A stretch of 64,000 nucleotides of DNA from Hymenobacter jeongseonensis (GTDB lineage Bacteria > Bacteroidota > Bacteroidia > Cytophagales > Hymenobacteraceae), in the NCBI RefSeq assembly GCF_015694725.1, contig NZ_JADQDQ010000011.1, positions 47,221-111,220 of the forward strand, given 5' to 3'. Both the position numbers and the translations under genes were made by a program. Below the pieces are notes generated by a model. It was not told the origin of the DNA, did no database searches, and saw only the letters and a list, made by a program, of their open reading frames with translations. Positions 1 to 7,583 of the stretch are shown piece by piece. The stretch's first letter is position 1, and each line of letters opens with the position of its first letter.

Positions 1-626
1 TGGCTGTTCCAACTGATGCCGACTTTGATGGATGGGTCGACGGCTTTCATGGCCGCGGCGTAGCGGCTGGCAATGTCGGCGGCCTGCGCCGCGCTTAGGC
101 CTTTGTCGTTCCACATCTCGTTGCCCACTTCCCAGTATTTGATGCCGTACCCCTTCGTGATATTTGCGTACCGGACCCACGCCGCGGCTACTTGCTGGTC
201 GAGGCCGGCTGCCGGGTTGTAGGCCACGTTGATGTGGGCCTGGGCGCCCGTTTGCCGGCACGTGGCCATGAGTTGGTCCGTGTTCATGGTGTTGCGCGAA
301 GCCCCAGCGTAATAGCTGCCCGGAACCCAGTGCGCCGTGGCCGCCGAAGTGTAGGGTGCCGCAGCCCACACGTAAAAATTAGATTTTGCACCGCCGGGGA
401 AGCGCAGCCGCTTGGCCCCCATTTCCTGAACGGCCTGGGCCAGCGGCCGGGCCCCGGCGGGCCGGTTGGCGTCGGCATCAAGCCCCGCGTTGAGGTTGAT
501 GCCGTATTTGTCGGCTACCCCGCTCGCAATGACCGACTCCGTATTAACGACCACCGTCGCCTGCGCTTTTGTGAGTAACGGACTGGCACCAAAGACCAAC
601 CAAGCCCATCTCATTGCATTTCTCAT
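1..626 (-). CDS. Secreted glycoside hydrolase, alpha-L-arabinofuranosidase-like (partial, 5' part only)
   Basis: The reading frame opens at an ATG at 626 and runs off the left edge of the window, so only about 208 N-terminal residues are seen. It begins with a short hydrophobic signal sequence (MRNAMRWAWLVFG...KAQA). Further on there is a KYWEVGNEMW stretch at about residue 160, the Asn-Glu acid/base motif of clan GH-A glycosidases, as in GH51 and GH79-like arabinofuranosidases. The protein is probably exported to the periplasm or surface and acts on plant-type polysaccharide. The family is inferred from one motif and overall feel; the catalytic nucleophile lies outside the window. Confidence 0.65.
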   Translation of the reverse strand, partial: MRNAMRWAWLVFGASPLLTKAQATVVVNTESVIASGVADKYGINLNAGLDADANRPAGARPLAQAVQEMGAKRLRFPGGAKSNFYVWAAAPYTSAATAHWVPGSYYAGASRNTMNTDQLMATCRQTGAQAHINVAYNPAAGLDQQVAAAWVRYANITKGYGIKYWEVGNEMWNDKGLSAAQAADIASRYAAAMKAVDPSIKVGISWNS

Positions 627-1141
627 AATAAATAAAGCGTATGTGTGAAAGAATAGAGAAGCAGAAATGGCTGAAAAGCAAGGCGACCCAAGCACGAAAA
701 CTCGGAAATATTCACATAAAAAATATCACTAATCAGCGCTGTAAATTCATTAAAACCGAAAAATGTTGAGCTTCAACACCGGCTCAAGCGCAGCAGTGCC
801 ATTTTGTCGAGGTTTTTTTCCTAACCAGAGTTGGGAAGCAGGCGGCCGTCAGGGCGCGGGCGGCTTATATAGCTAAAAATCGCCTCACAGACAATGAGTT
901 ACTCTACCTCTCCTGCGATGTATGAGCAGACCACCAAAGCAGCGCGCAAGGGCTTCAGCAGGCGTGGCATTTGACAGGAGTTGAACCCACCGCTTAGGCA
1001 AAGCAACTCAGGGGCGCTCCGCTCCTAGCGTTTGGCAGCAAACACTAAGCAGCCGTTGGAGCGTGGGGGGGACGCATGCTGATGGGGTTCTCACTGCAAT
1101 TGGGACGAGCAAGTACCTTATGCGCACTATCAGCTTATTTA
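627..1141. other. Non-coding stretch, nothing recognised
   Basis: About 515 bases upstream of the partial glycosidase with no convincing reading frame on either strand. The first part is AT-rich and probably carries the glycosidase promoter. A short piece near 972-990 resembles a tRNA T-arm on the minus strand but has no tRNA body around it. Confidence 0.5.
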
Positions 1142-1203
1142 AACGAAGGCCACACCGAAACGAGCCGACCTGATGGTCGGCTCGTTTCGGTGTGGCCTTC
1201 GTT
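1142..1203. terminator. Perfect 29-bp hairpin, probable bidirectional terminator
   Basis: Arms 1142-1170 and 1175-1203 are exact inverse complements around a TGAT loop. The arms begin AACGAAGGCCACACC. There is no long T-run, but the stem is unusually long and fully paired. It lies downstream of the PepSY-like gene (minus strand, ending 1335), as expected for a transcription stop. A small palindromic element is the alternative. Confidence 0.5.
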
Positions 1204-1334
1204 AGGAACGATTAGTGCTTTTTACGCCGCTTGGCGAAACGCAAGCGGCGTAGTGCCGGTGTAATACAAAGGTCCTCCAGCCCCTTGCCCGCCGAGAACA
1301 GGAATCAAACAGCTTCGTGTACAAATCAAACAAG

Positions 1335-1781
1335 CTAGCGGTGGCTGGTGCGGCGCACCTTGCGGCCATCGGCCGTGAACACGAGGGTTCGGCTGAGACT
1401 GCTTTCGCAAGTCGCGGCCTCATAGGTAATAGCCTGCGTGTGGGCGTTCACGAATTTGGCAGCCTGGCAGACTTTCCGGCTCGGGTAGTGCACGGCCAGC
1501 GTTTGGAGCACGGAGGCTGGCAGGGCACTCACGGCCAACGGCACACCGGTGGATTCCACGTCCCCATTAGCCGTAAAACGGACCAATTGCTGGGCCGGGC
1601 CCTGGGTGAAACTGGCCTGATACAGCCCCTGGGTCTTTTTCCATTGAACGGTGGTGGCGCGCGGATGCTGCTGCTGGAGGGCCACGAAGGCCAGCGGTGG
1701 CACTTGGTCGGAGCTGATGAGTTGGGCACGACTGCTGCTGGCCAGCAGCAGGACCACACCAAGTAACAGAAGGGTTTTCAT
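1335..1781 (-). CDS. Small exported protein, PepSY-like
   Basis: 148 residues from the ATG at 1781, chosen because it starts a clean signal peptide (MKTLLLLGVVLLLASSSRAQ); a longer frame reaches 1925 but its extension is not protein-like. After the signal peptide the protein has the alternating short strands and 'VQWKK...GLYQASF...VRFTANGDV' pattern of PepSY-like/DUF2874 domains, common as small periplasmic proteins in Bacteroidota. These domains have no catalytic residues and their role is unknown. It is monocistronic, with a strong hairpin downstream. Confidence 0.6.
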   Translation of the reverse strand: MKTLLLLGVVLLLASSSRAQLISSDQVPPLAFVALQQQHPRATTVQWKKTQGLYQASFTQGPAQQLVRFTANGDVESTGVPLAVSALPASVLQTLAVHYPSRKVCQAAKFVNAHTQAITYEAATCESSLSRTLVFTADGRKVRRTSHR

Positions 1782-1995
1782 AGCGCGAAATTGCTGGGAA
1801 GTACTGGCCTGCTGCAGTAGTGCAGCAGGACCTGGAGCAGGCAGGGAGCGCGCCAGGCCGGAACCGAAAGGCAAAGCAGGCCCGGAAACCGACCGCTGGC
1901 CTCGCCCCTGCTTTAGCCTGGGCACACCCCGGTTTTATCCCACAAAAGTGCCACGGTCCGGTCCGGCTTACCATGACACCAATCAGCTGGACTGA
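1782..1995. other. Intergenic region upstream of hemA, no gene seen
   Basis: This region lies between the divergent PepSY-like gene and hemA. Frames here are low-complexity shadows. The hemA regulatory site begins at 1996. Confidence 0.5.
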
Positions 1996-2038
1996 TGACG
2001 TGTGTCATGCTTTCGGCTTGCGGTGGCAAGGACCTTTG
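1996..2038 (+). promoter_or_regulatory. CRP/FNR-type site and -7 element of hemA
   Basis: TGAC-gtgt-GTCA (1996-2007) fits the TGA-N6-TCA core of CRP/FNR operators and extends to ATGAC/GTCAT. GACCTTTG at 2031-2038 resembles the Bacteroidota -7 element TAnnTTTG. The palindrome centre is 36.5 bases from the end of the -7 element, which puts it near -41.5. The same spacing occurs upstream of ccoNO and ccoI. The leader to the hemA ATG would be about 55 bases. Confidence 0.6.
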
Positions 2039-2097
2039 TCAGCGCCTGATTCGCATCCGGCGTGCGCGTTCCTACTCTCTCCACTTCGAATCTTCGC

Positions 2098-3372
2098 ATG
2101 AACCAAGGTTTCAACGTTCTCAGCCTTAGTCACCGGCACGCCCCTGCTGCCGTTCGGGAGCAGTTGGCACTGAGCGAGCCCGCCTGCCGCGCCTTGCTGA
2201 TTACGCTAAACAAAGGCCTGGGGCTTACCGATGTGCTCGTGCTGAGCACCTGCAACCGCACCGAAATATATTACTGTGCTGACCAGGACCAGAGCGGCGC
2301 CATCCTCGACGAATGGGCCCGCATTAAGCACTTCCCCTCCCCCGCCCGGCTCGCGCCTTACTTTATCAGTCTCACCGGGGCCGCCGCCGTGCAACATCTC
2401 TTCGAAGTAGCCATGGGCCTGGACGCGCAGGTAATCGGCGACCAGCAGATAAGCCACCAGGTGAAGCAGGCCTACCAATGGTCGGCGGACGCGGATACGG
2501 CGGGCCCATTTCTGCACCGGCTGCTGCACACCGTATTTTTCACCCACAAGCGGGTGCGCCAGGAAACGGGCTTCTGCGACGGAACCGCCTCGGTTGCCTA
2601 CGCTGCCTTGCAGCTGGTGGAGGACCTCACGGCCCACCTGCCCAGCCCCCGGGTGCTGCTGCTGGGCGCGGGAGATTTCGGAGCCGACGTGGCCCGGTAT
2701 TTTGCGGCCAACCCGCGGTTTGCGCACGTCACTATTTGCAACCGCACGCGGGCCCGGGCCGAAGCCGTAGCGGCCGAGTGCGGACTGCCCGTGCTAGATT
2801 TTGCCGATTTGGCCCGCGGCATTCAGGCGGCCGACGTTGTTATTTCTTCGGTGGCCGCTCCATCGCCGCTCATCACACCGGAACTGCTGGGCAACCAGCC
2901 CGTGCTCAGCCACAAGTACCTGGTCGATTTGTCCATGCCCCACAGCATTGCTGCCACGGTCGAAACGGTGCCCGGCGTGTTGCTCTATCCACTCGAGGCC
3001 ATTCAGAGCAAGGCCTCGGCGGCCCTAGAGCGGCGGCTAGCAGCCGTGCCCCAGGTGCGCGCCATCATTGCCGAAAGTGTGGCCGGCCTGCAGGACTGGA
3101 GCGAGGAAATGGCCGTGTCGCCCACCATCCACAAGCTGAAAAACGCCCTGGAGCAGCTGCGGCAGGAGGAAATGCAGCGCTACGGCAAGCGAATGAGCCC
3201 TGCCGAAGCCGGAATGCTGGACGAAATCACCCGCTCGCTGATGCAAAAGGTGCTCAAGCAGCCCGTGCTGCAGCTCAAGGCGGCCTGCAAGCGCGGCGAA
3301 CCCGGCCAGCTGGTCGAACTGCTCAGCGAGCTATTCGACTTGGAGCGGCAGCCGGCTGCCGCCCTAGCCTAG
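2098..3372 (+). CDS. hemA: Glutamyl-tRNA reductase
   Basis: Catalyses NADPH-dependent reduction of glutamyl-tRNA to glutamate-1-semialdehyde, the first committed step of C5-pathway heme synthesis. 424 residues, normal for the family. The N-terminal SHRHAP...RE and STCNRTEIY motifs are present, with the thioester-forming cysteine at about residue 52. A Rossmann segment (LLLGAGDFGADVARYF) and the C-terminal dimerisation helices follow. I chose the ATG at 2098 (MNQGFNVLSL) over an upstream in-frame start at 2062 because family members begin just before the LSLSHR strand. The upstream CRP/FNR-like site suggests co-regulation with the cbb3 oxidase. Confidence 0.95.
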   Translation: MNQGFNVLSLSHRHAPAAVREQLALSEPACRALLITLNKGLGLTDVLVLSTCNRTEIYYCADQDQSGAILDEWARIKHFPSPARLAPYFISLTGAAAVQHLFEVAMGLDAQVIGDQQISHQVKQAYQWSADADTAGPFLHRLLHTVFFTHKRVRQETGFCDGTASVAYAALQLVEDLTAHLPSPRVLLLGAGDFGADVARYFAANPRFAHVTICNRTRARAEAVAAECGLPVLDFADLARGIQAADVVISSVAAPSPLITPELLGNQPVLSHKYLVDLSMPHSIAATVETVPGVLLYPLEAIQSKASAALERRLAAVPQVRAIIAESVAGLQDWSEEMAVSPTIHKLKNALEQLRQEEMQRYGKRMSPAEAGMLDEITRSLMQKVLKQPVLQLKAACKRGEPGQLVELLSELFDLERQPAAALA

Positions 3373-3381
3373 CGCCCGGCA

Positions 3382-4089
3382 TCAGGCCGAACAGGGCACG
3401 CGCAGGTCCAGAAATATCAGGCGCCAGCGCCCGCCCACCCCCGCCGACTTGGCGAAGTGAAACCGAAACCCGGTCCGGGTTTGCAGCACGCTGCGCACGG
3501 TGCGCCCTTGGGCCGCCTGGCCCTGCGCGGCCGTGCCACCTTTCACCGTGGCACTCCCCCACAAGTCCAGCGCCCGAAAGGCGGTGGCCGGACCAGCAAA
3601 ACAACCTTGCCGGGCAAACCCCGCGTTATCCTTGGTTTGCAGGGCGCAGTCGGCTTCCAGCAGCCGCGCCACGTTTTGCAGCTGCGGGCAGGTCATGAGC
3701 TGCTTGTCCAGCGAAAACAGCGGCAGGTTCTGGTAAGAGCGGCGGAAAGCTTCCACTTCGGCCACTCGCGTCACCAGCGGCACAGCGCCGGGCTGCTCCA
3801 GAATCCAGAGGCCAAATTCCGGGTCGAGGAGCTGGTTGAGCACTGCGGCATCGTGGCCGCGCAGGGCGCCTTCCAGCAGCAGCCACGCCCCGGCCACGGA
3901 GGTGTCGGCGGGCATCACAGCGTTTTCGGTGCGCGCAGCGGCCGAGTCAGGCTTGGGCGGATTGTCGGTGGCAACCTTGATGGCACCCTGACCGGCCGCT
4001 TCATCGGGCATGCCGTTGGGATTTTTGGTGTCACAGGCCACGAGCAACAAGGCTAGGGAAAGGCTGGTAAGGCCGAGGGGAATTCGCAT
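3382..4089 (-). CDS. Lipoprotein of unknown function
   Basis: 235 residues from the ATG at 4089, which starts a lipoprotein signal peptide with lipobox LLVAC; the mature protein begins at Cys-Asp-Thr. A low-complexity linker is followed by a domain whose length and 'L..ALRGHD..VLNQLLDPEFGLWILEQPG' pattern could be NTF2-like, though this is uncertain. Four further cysteines in the globular part could pair. It converges on hemA with 9 bases between the stop codons. Not recognised at family level. Confidence 0.65.
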   Translation of the reverse strand: MRIPLGLTSLSLALLLVACDTKNPNGMPDEAAGQGAIKVATDNPPKPDSAAARTENAVMPADTSVAGAWLLLEGALRGHDAAVLNQLLDPEFGLWILEQPGAVPLVTRVAEVEAFRRSYQNLPLFSLDKQLMTCPQLQNVARLLEADCALQTKDNAGFARQGCFAGPATAFRALDLWGSATVKGGTAAQGQAAQGRTVRSVLQTRTGFRFHFAKSAGVGGRWRLIFLDLRVPCSA

Positions 4090-4156
4090 GAGGTCAAATA
4101 AGAAGGAGTTTAAAAGCACCAGGCGCTTATTAAGGTTAAAATTTTGGGGACTAGAC

Positions 4157-4246
4157 CGTCATGCTGAGCGCAGCCGAAGCATCTCTACTGAGGAAGTAAA
4201 TAATTACTCTGGCGGTAGAGATGCTTCGGCTGCGCTCAGCATGACG
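4157..4246. repeat. Intergenic palindromic element, copy A
   Basis: Perfect 32-bp arms 4157-4188 and 4215-4246, beginning CGTCATGCTGAGCGCAGCC, around a 26-base loop. It lies between the lipoprotein start and the hemF stop. It is one of eleven related elements in the window and contains no gene; apparent frames through it (HAERSRSIS..., LSAVEAS...) are repeat artefacts. Confidence 0.9.
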
Positions 4247-4264
4247 CTGTTTCTTAGGTAAGCA

Positions 4265-5203
4265 CTACGCCGGCACGGCCGCAGCCGGCGCCCACTCCAC
4301 ACCCTGCTTCAGCCACTGCTGCGTGGCTTCCTCCGGCGAGCCGGGCTCGACGGTGTAGTTGTAGTGCCACTCGGCTTGCGGGGGCAGGCTCATGAGGATG
4401 CTTTCGGTGCGGCCGCCGGTTTCGAGGCCGAAGCGGGTGCCTCGGTCAATGGCGAGGTTGAACTCGGCGTAGCGGCTGCGGCGCACTTGCTGCCATTGCT
4501 TTTCCCGCTCAGTGAAAATCAGGCCCTGGTTTTGCCGCATGATGGCGGCGTAGGTGCGGCCGTAGAGTTCGCCCACGTCCTGCACGAAGGCAAACAGCTC
4601 TTCAAACGAGCCGTCTTGGCCCACGGTGAGGCGGTCGAAAAAGATGCCGCCTACGCCGCGCGTTTCCTTGCGATGCGGCAGGTAGAAATACTCGTCGGCC
4701 CACTTCTTAAAGCGCGAGTAATAGCTGGGGTCGTGACGCTGGCACATCTCGCGAATCTGCTCGTGAAACCAGCGGGCCTGCGCCTCGTCCACGTAAATCG
4801 GGGTCAGGTCGAGCCCGCCACCGAACCAGGCTTCACCGTTGCCGGCCTCAAAGTAGCGCACGTTCATGTGCGAGATGGGCACCAGGGGGCTGCGCGGGTG
4901 CTGCACCACGCTCACGCCGGTGGCAAAGTAGCGCCGGTCGGGCAGGAGCAGCGCTTGCGCGGCCTGCTCGGTGAGGCCGCCGCGCACGGTGGAAAAGGCC
5001 ACGCCGCCTTTCTCCAATATGTCGCCGTTTAGCAGCACGCGGGTGCGGCCCCCGCCACCGCCGGCGTGCTCCCAGGGCGTTTCCTGGAACTTGATGCCGC
5101 TGCCATCGGCCAGCTCCAGCCGGTAGCAGAGCCAATCTTGAAAGTGGCGCATCCAGTTCTCAACCCGGGTGCGGGGCAGGGTCAGGGTTTCAACAGCAGT
5201 CAT
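4265..5203 (-). CDS. hemF: Oxygen-dependent coproporphyrinogen III oxidase
   Basis: Converts coproporphyrinogen III to protoporphyrinogen IX by two oxidative decarboxylations, an oxygen-requiring step of heme synthesis. 312 residues, typical for HemF. The family signatures are visible: W-E-H-A-GGGGGRTRVL near residue 45, FSTVRGGLT, the long 'HMNVRYFEAGNGEAWFGGG.DLTP' block, and the C-terminal 'GGRTESILMSLPPQ..W.YNY'. It is the last gene of the minus-strand run that starts with the cbb3 oxidase genes, which fits heme demand. Confidence 0.95.
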   Translation of the reverse strand: MTAVETLTLPRTRVENWMRHFQDWLCYRLELADGSGIKFQETPWEHAGGGGGRTRVLLNGDILEKGGVAFSTVRGGLTEQAAQALLLPDRRYFATGVSVVQHPRSPLVPISHMNVRYFEAGNGEAWFGGGLDLTPIYVDEAQARWFHEQIREMCQRHDPSYYSRFKKWADEYFYLPHRKETRGVGGIFFDRLTVGQDGSFEELFAFVQDVGELYGRTYAAIMRQNQGLIFTEREKQWQQVRRSRYAEFNLAIDRGTRFGLETGGRTESILMSLPPQAEWHYNYTVEPGSPEEATQQWLKQGVEWAPAAAVPA

Positions 5204-5252
5204 GATGAAGCAGAGTTAAGCAAATGCGGAGTTAAGAATGAGCAGGACTGGT

Positions 5253-6173
5253 TCAGGCCCAGGCCACGGCGCGGTAGGCGGCGAGCCGGGCGGCGGCTTC
5301 TTCCTGGGCCAGGCGCTGCTGGCAGTGTTCGCAGCAGGCTTCGGGCACGGCGGGTTCGGTGGCGCGCAGCACCAGCACCGGGATTTGGGTGTGGTAGGCC
5401 TGCGTTTGGGTGTAGCACTGGTCGAAGTAGCGCAGGAGCTGCGCCGTGGTGGCCGGTGCAATGATGAGCAGCTGCGCCTGCGTGCGGGCGCAGTACTCGC
5501 TGATGCCTTCCAAGGGCGCTTCGTCTTCCACCAAATGCTCGGTGATGGTGGGCCAGGTGAGCTGCGACGCGGCCCGCCCGAGGGCCTGCTTCAGGCGCCG
5601 GCGCCGGGGCCGCGCCGTGCGCGGGTAGAACTGCACCAAATCCAGCGAACCCGGAAAGGCACTGGCCAGGCCCGAGAGCCGAGGCAGCAGGTGCAGGCCC
5701 AAGGCATCAAAATCGGCGGAGAAAACCAAGCTGTTGGGCAAGGAGCGGTGCTTGGCCGGCACCACCAGCACCGGGCAGCTCACCAGGGCGGCGATGGTGG
5801 CCGCGTGGTTGCCGGGGGCTTCTTCCTGGCCGCAGTCGATGTGCTCGAGGCCCATCACCACGAGGTCAGCGGCGCAGGCGGCGGCTTCGGCTTGCACATG
5901 GTCGTGCAGGCAGCCGGCCAGCACCCGGTAGCGGTACTGAATGCGGCGGCCATTTTGGCGGGTGAGCTGCTGGTAACGCAGGCGCTCAACCAACACGCGC
6001 AACCGCTGCTCCTGGGCCCGCAGCACGGCGGCGGGCTCGGCGGCCTGGTCATCGAGCTGGTGGCAGTACAGCAGCACCACTTCGGCGGGCCAGCGCACGG
6101 CCAGCTTGTTGGCGTAAGCCAAGGTGAATTCGGCGGCCGGGGTGTGGTCGATGGGGACGAGAATGGTTTTCAT
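5253..6173 (-). CDS. Universal stress protein, tandem Usp domains
   Basis: 306 residues from the ATG at 6173 (MKTILVPIDHTPAAEFTL), the usual Usp beginning; the frame extends upstream without a plausible start. The first Usp domain spans about residues 1-145 and ends in the CPVLVVPA strand. A diverged second domain spans about 150-280 and ends in IPVLVLRA. The C-terminus has a cysteine cluster, CCEHC, of unknown meaning. Such two-domain Usp proteins often accompany cbb3 oxidase genes and other low-oxygen loci. It lies 49 bases from hemF and 50 from the SafE-like gene. Confidence 0.85.
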   Translation of the reverse strand: MKTILVPIDHTPAAEFTLAYANKLAVRWPAEVVLLYCHQLDDQAAEPAAVLRAQEQRLRVLVERLRYQQLTRQNGRRIQYRYRVLAGCLHDHVQAEAAACAADLVVMGLEHIDCGQEEAPGNHAATIAALVSCPVLVVPAKHRSLPNSLVFSADFDALGLHLLPRLSGLASAFPGSLDLVQFYPRTARPRRRRLKQALGRAASQLTWPTITEHLVEDEAPLEGISEYCARTQAQLLIIAPATTAQLLRYFDQCYTQTQAYHTQIPVLVLRATEPAVPEACCEHCQQRLAQEEAAARLAAYRAVAWA

Positions 6174-6223
6174 GAGCAGGGGCGCGCAGTAGGCCGAATA
6201 ATGGGAGAGAAAATGAGAAGAGA

Positions 6224-6955
6224 CTAGTGACAGTCGTACACCGTGGCCCGCTGGGAAGCGGTGGTTTTGGCAGCGGAAGGCCCCAACTGCGGGCTCAGGT
6301 AAGGAATGCCGAGTCCCAGCCCGCGCACGATGAACAGCACCGCCAGCACCGAAGCCGCGTAGGGCACGGCCTGGCGCATGCGGGTGCGCCAGAACAACGG
6401 CACCAGGCGCCCGCTCAACGACAAGCCGAACATCAGCGGCAGCGTGCCCAGGCCAAAGCAGGCCATGTAAGCCGCCGCGCCCGCCACGCCCGGCGCGCTC
6501 AGCGCCCCGGCCAGCGCGAGGTACACCAGGCCGCAGGGCAGCAGGCCATTGAGCACGCCCGTGGCATACAGAGCCGACAGCGCAGGCCGCTGAAACAGGC
6601 GGCCCAAAGTGGTTTTCACCCAAGCCAGCGGCTGGTTCAGGCCCAGAGCACTGGCCAGGCGGCTGGTGTAGCGCTCCGGCACCGCCACCAGCAGCAAAAT
6701 CAGCACGCCCGAGGCAATGGATAAGCCCTGCTGCACCCCGGCTAGGCGCAGGCCTTGGCCCACCAGCCCGGCCGCGGCCCCTAGGGTAGCATAGGTCGTG
6801 ACGCGGCCCAGGTTGTAGAGCAGGCGGCCGCCCGCGTAGCGCAGCGGCGAAGTCGCCTTATCCACGCCGCCGGGCAGCGCCAGGGCAATGGCCCCGCACA
6901 TGCCCACGCAGTGGAAACTGCCCAGCAATCCAAAGAGGAATCCGGCCAAGAGCAT
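6224..6955 (-). CDS. SafE/UreH-like membrane protein of the cbb3 oxidase locus
   Basis: 243 residues and about six hydrophobic helices. The N-terminus (LLGSFHCVGMCGAIALALPGG) carries the Cys-His-Cys motif of the sulfite exporter TauE/SafE, UreH-like transmembrane family. Members lying directly after ccoH/fixH are thought to help metal (probably copper) handling or assembly of the oxidase. It sits 8 bases after the FixH-like gene, so the two are almost certainly co-transcribed. The role in oxidase maturation comes from gene context. Confidence 0.85.
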   Translation of the reverse strand: MLLAGFLFGLLGSFHCVGMCGAIALALPGGVDKATSPLRYAGGRLLYNLGRVTTYATLGAAAGLVGQGLRLAGVQQGLSIASGVLILLLVAVPERYTSRLASALGLNQPLAWVKTTLGRLFQRPALSALYATGVLNGLLPCGLVYLALAGALSAPGVAGAAAYMACFGLGTLPLMFGLSLSGRLVPLFWRTRMRQAVPYAASVLAVLFIVRGLGLGIPYLSPQLGPSAAKTTASQRATVYDCH

Positions 6956-6963
6956 GGTTTAGT

Positions 6964-7440
6964 TCAGTTAAGCGTGAGGTCTTGTTCGAGGAAATAGGCT
7001 TGTCCACCGGCCGTGAAATCGAGCTGAACGCGCCACAGGCCGGGCGCCATTTTGCTGGTGTTGATGGACTGCCGCAAATCCGCCGCCGGCTGCAGGGGCA
7101 GCGCGAAATCCAGGTCTTCGTTGGAAGGGCGGAAAAAGTGGACTTGGCCCTGCACGGCCTGGCCCGCCAGCGCCGCCGGCAACTCCAGCGTCAGGCGCCG
7201 GCTGGCGGCATCGTGGCGGATTTGCACCGGCGTGGGCAAAGCGGTGGTGCGGGCCACGGCGTCCATGCGCTGCTGGTGGGCCAGCTCCTTTTGGTAATAG
7301 TCGGCGCTGACCAGGTTCACGTCGGTTTGCATGGCCCGGTACACCATCGAGCCGATGTAGGCGGCGAACAGCACGAATACCGCGATGATGGCGTAGGGCC
7401 AGATGTTGCGTTTGGGAGGGGAAACGGCCGGGTTAGTCAT
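6964..7440 (-). CDS. ccoH: FixH/CcoH-like oxidase assembly protein
   Basis: 158 residues. One N-terminal transmembrane helix (about 12-32, WPYAIIAVFVLFAAYIGSM) is followed by the family motif 'VYRAMQTDVNLVSADYYQKELAHQQRMD' and a beta-rich periplasmic domain. FixH/CcoH proteins stabilise assembly intermediates of cbb3 oxidase. It lies downstream of ccoG, with palindromic element B in the gap, and is tightly followed by the SafE-like gene. Confidence 0.88.
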   Translation of the reverse strand: MTNPAVSPPKRNIWPYAIIAVFVLFAAYIGSMVYRAMQTDVNLVSADYYQKELAHQQRMDAVARTTALPTPVQIRHDAASRRLTLELPAALAGQAVQGQVHFFRPSNEDLDFALPLQPAADLRQSINTSKMAPGLWRVQLDFTAGGQAYFLEQDLTLN

Positions 7441-7461
7441 GGGTGTTTGGGTTTGAGAACG

Positions 7462-7556
7462 GTCATGCTGAGCGCAGTCGAAGCATCTCTACCGCTTCGT
7501 TGTGGCAGCGTTGATTACTACTGCGGTAGAGATGCTTCGGCTGCGCTCAGCATGAC
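7462..7556. repeat. Intergenic palindromic element, copy B
   Basis: Arms 7462-7493 and 7525-7556 match except for one T/G position that would be a U-G wobble in RNA. The loop carries CCGCTTCGTT and GATTACTACTGCGG, the conserved loop parts of the family. It lies between ccoG and ccoH. Confidence 0.9.
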
Positions 7557-7583
7557 GTGCTAATTAGTTGCCAGCACTACCAG

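Noticed and set aside
192..578. Long plus-strand frame in the first 600 bases
   Set aside because: It is the antisense shadow of the glycosidase gene, which has a signal peptide and a WEVGNE motif on the minus strand.
972..990. Piece resembling a tRNA T-arm (GACAGGAGTTGAACCCA on the plus strand)
   Set aside because: No acceptor stem, anticodon arm or correct five-base T-stem can be built around it.
4010..4261. Short frames through the palindromic repeats (HAERSRSIS, GRDASAALSMT, VMLSAVEAS)
   Set aside because: They recur only because the repeat recurs; they have no consistent start or ribosome-binding site.
5238..6227. 330-codon plus-strand frame opposite the universal stress gene
   Set aside because: Low-complexity Gly/Ala/Arg/His composition typical of antisense frames in GC-rich DNA; the minus strand encodes clear Usp domains.
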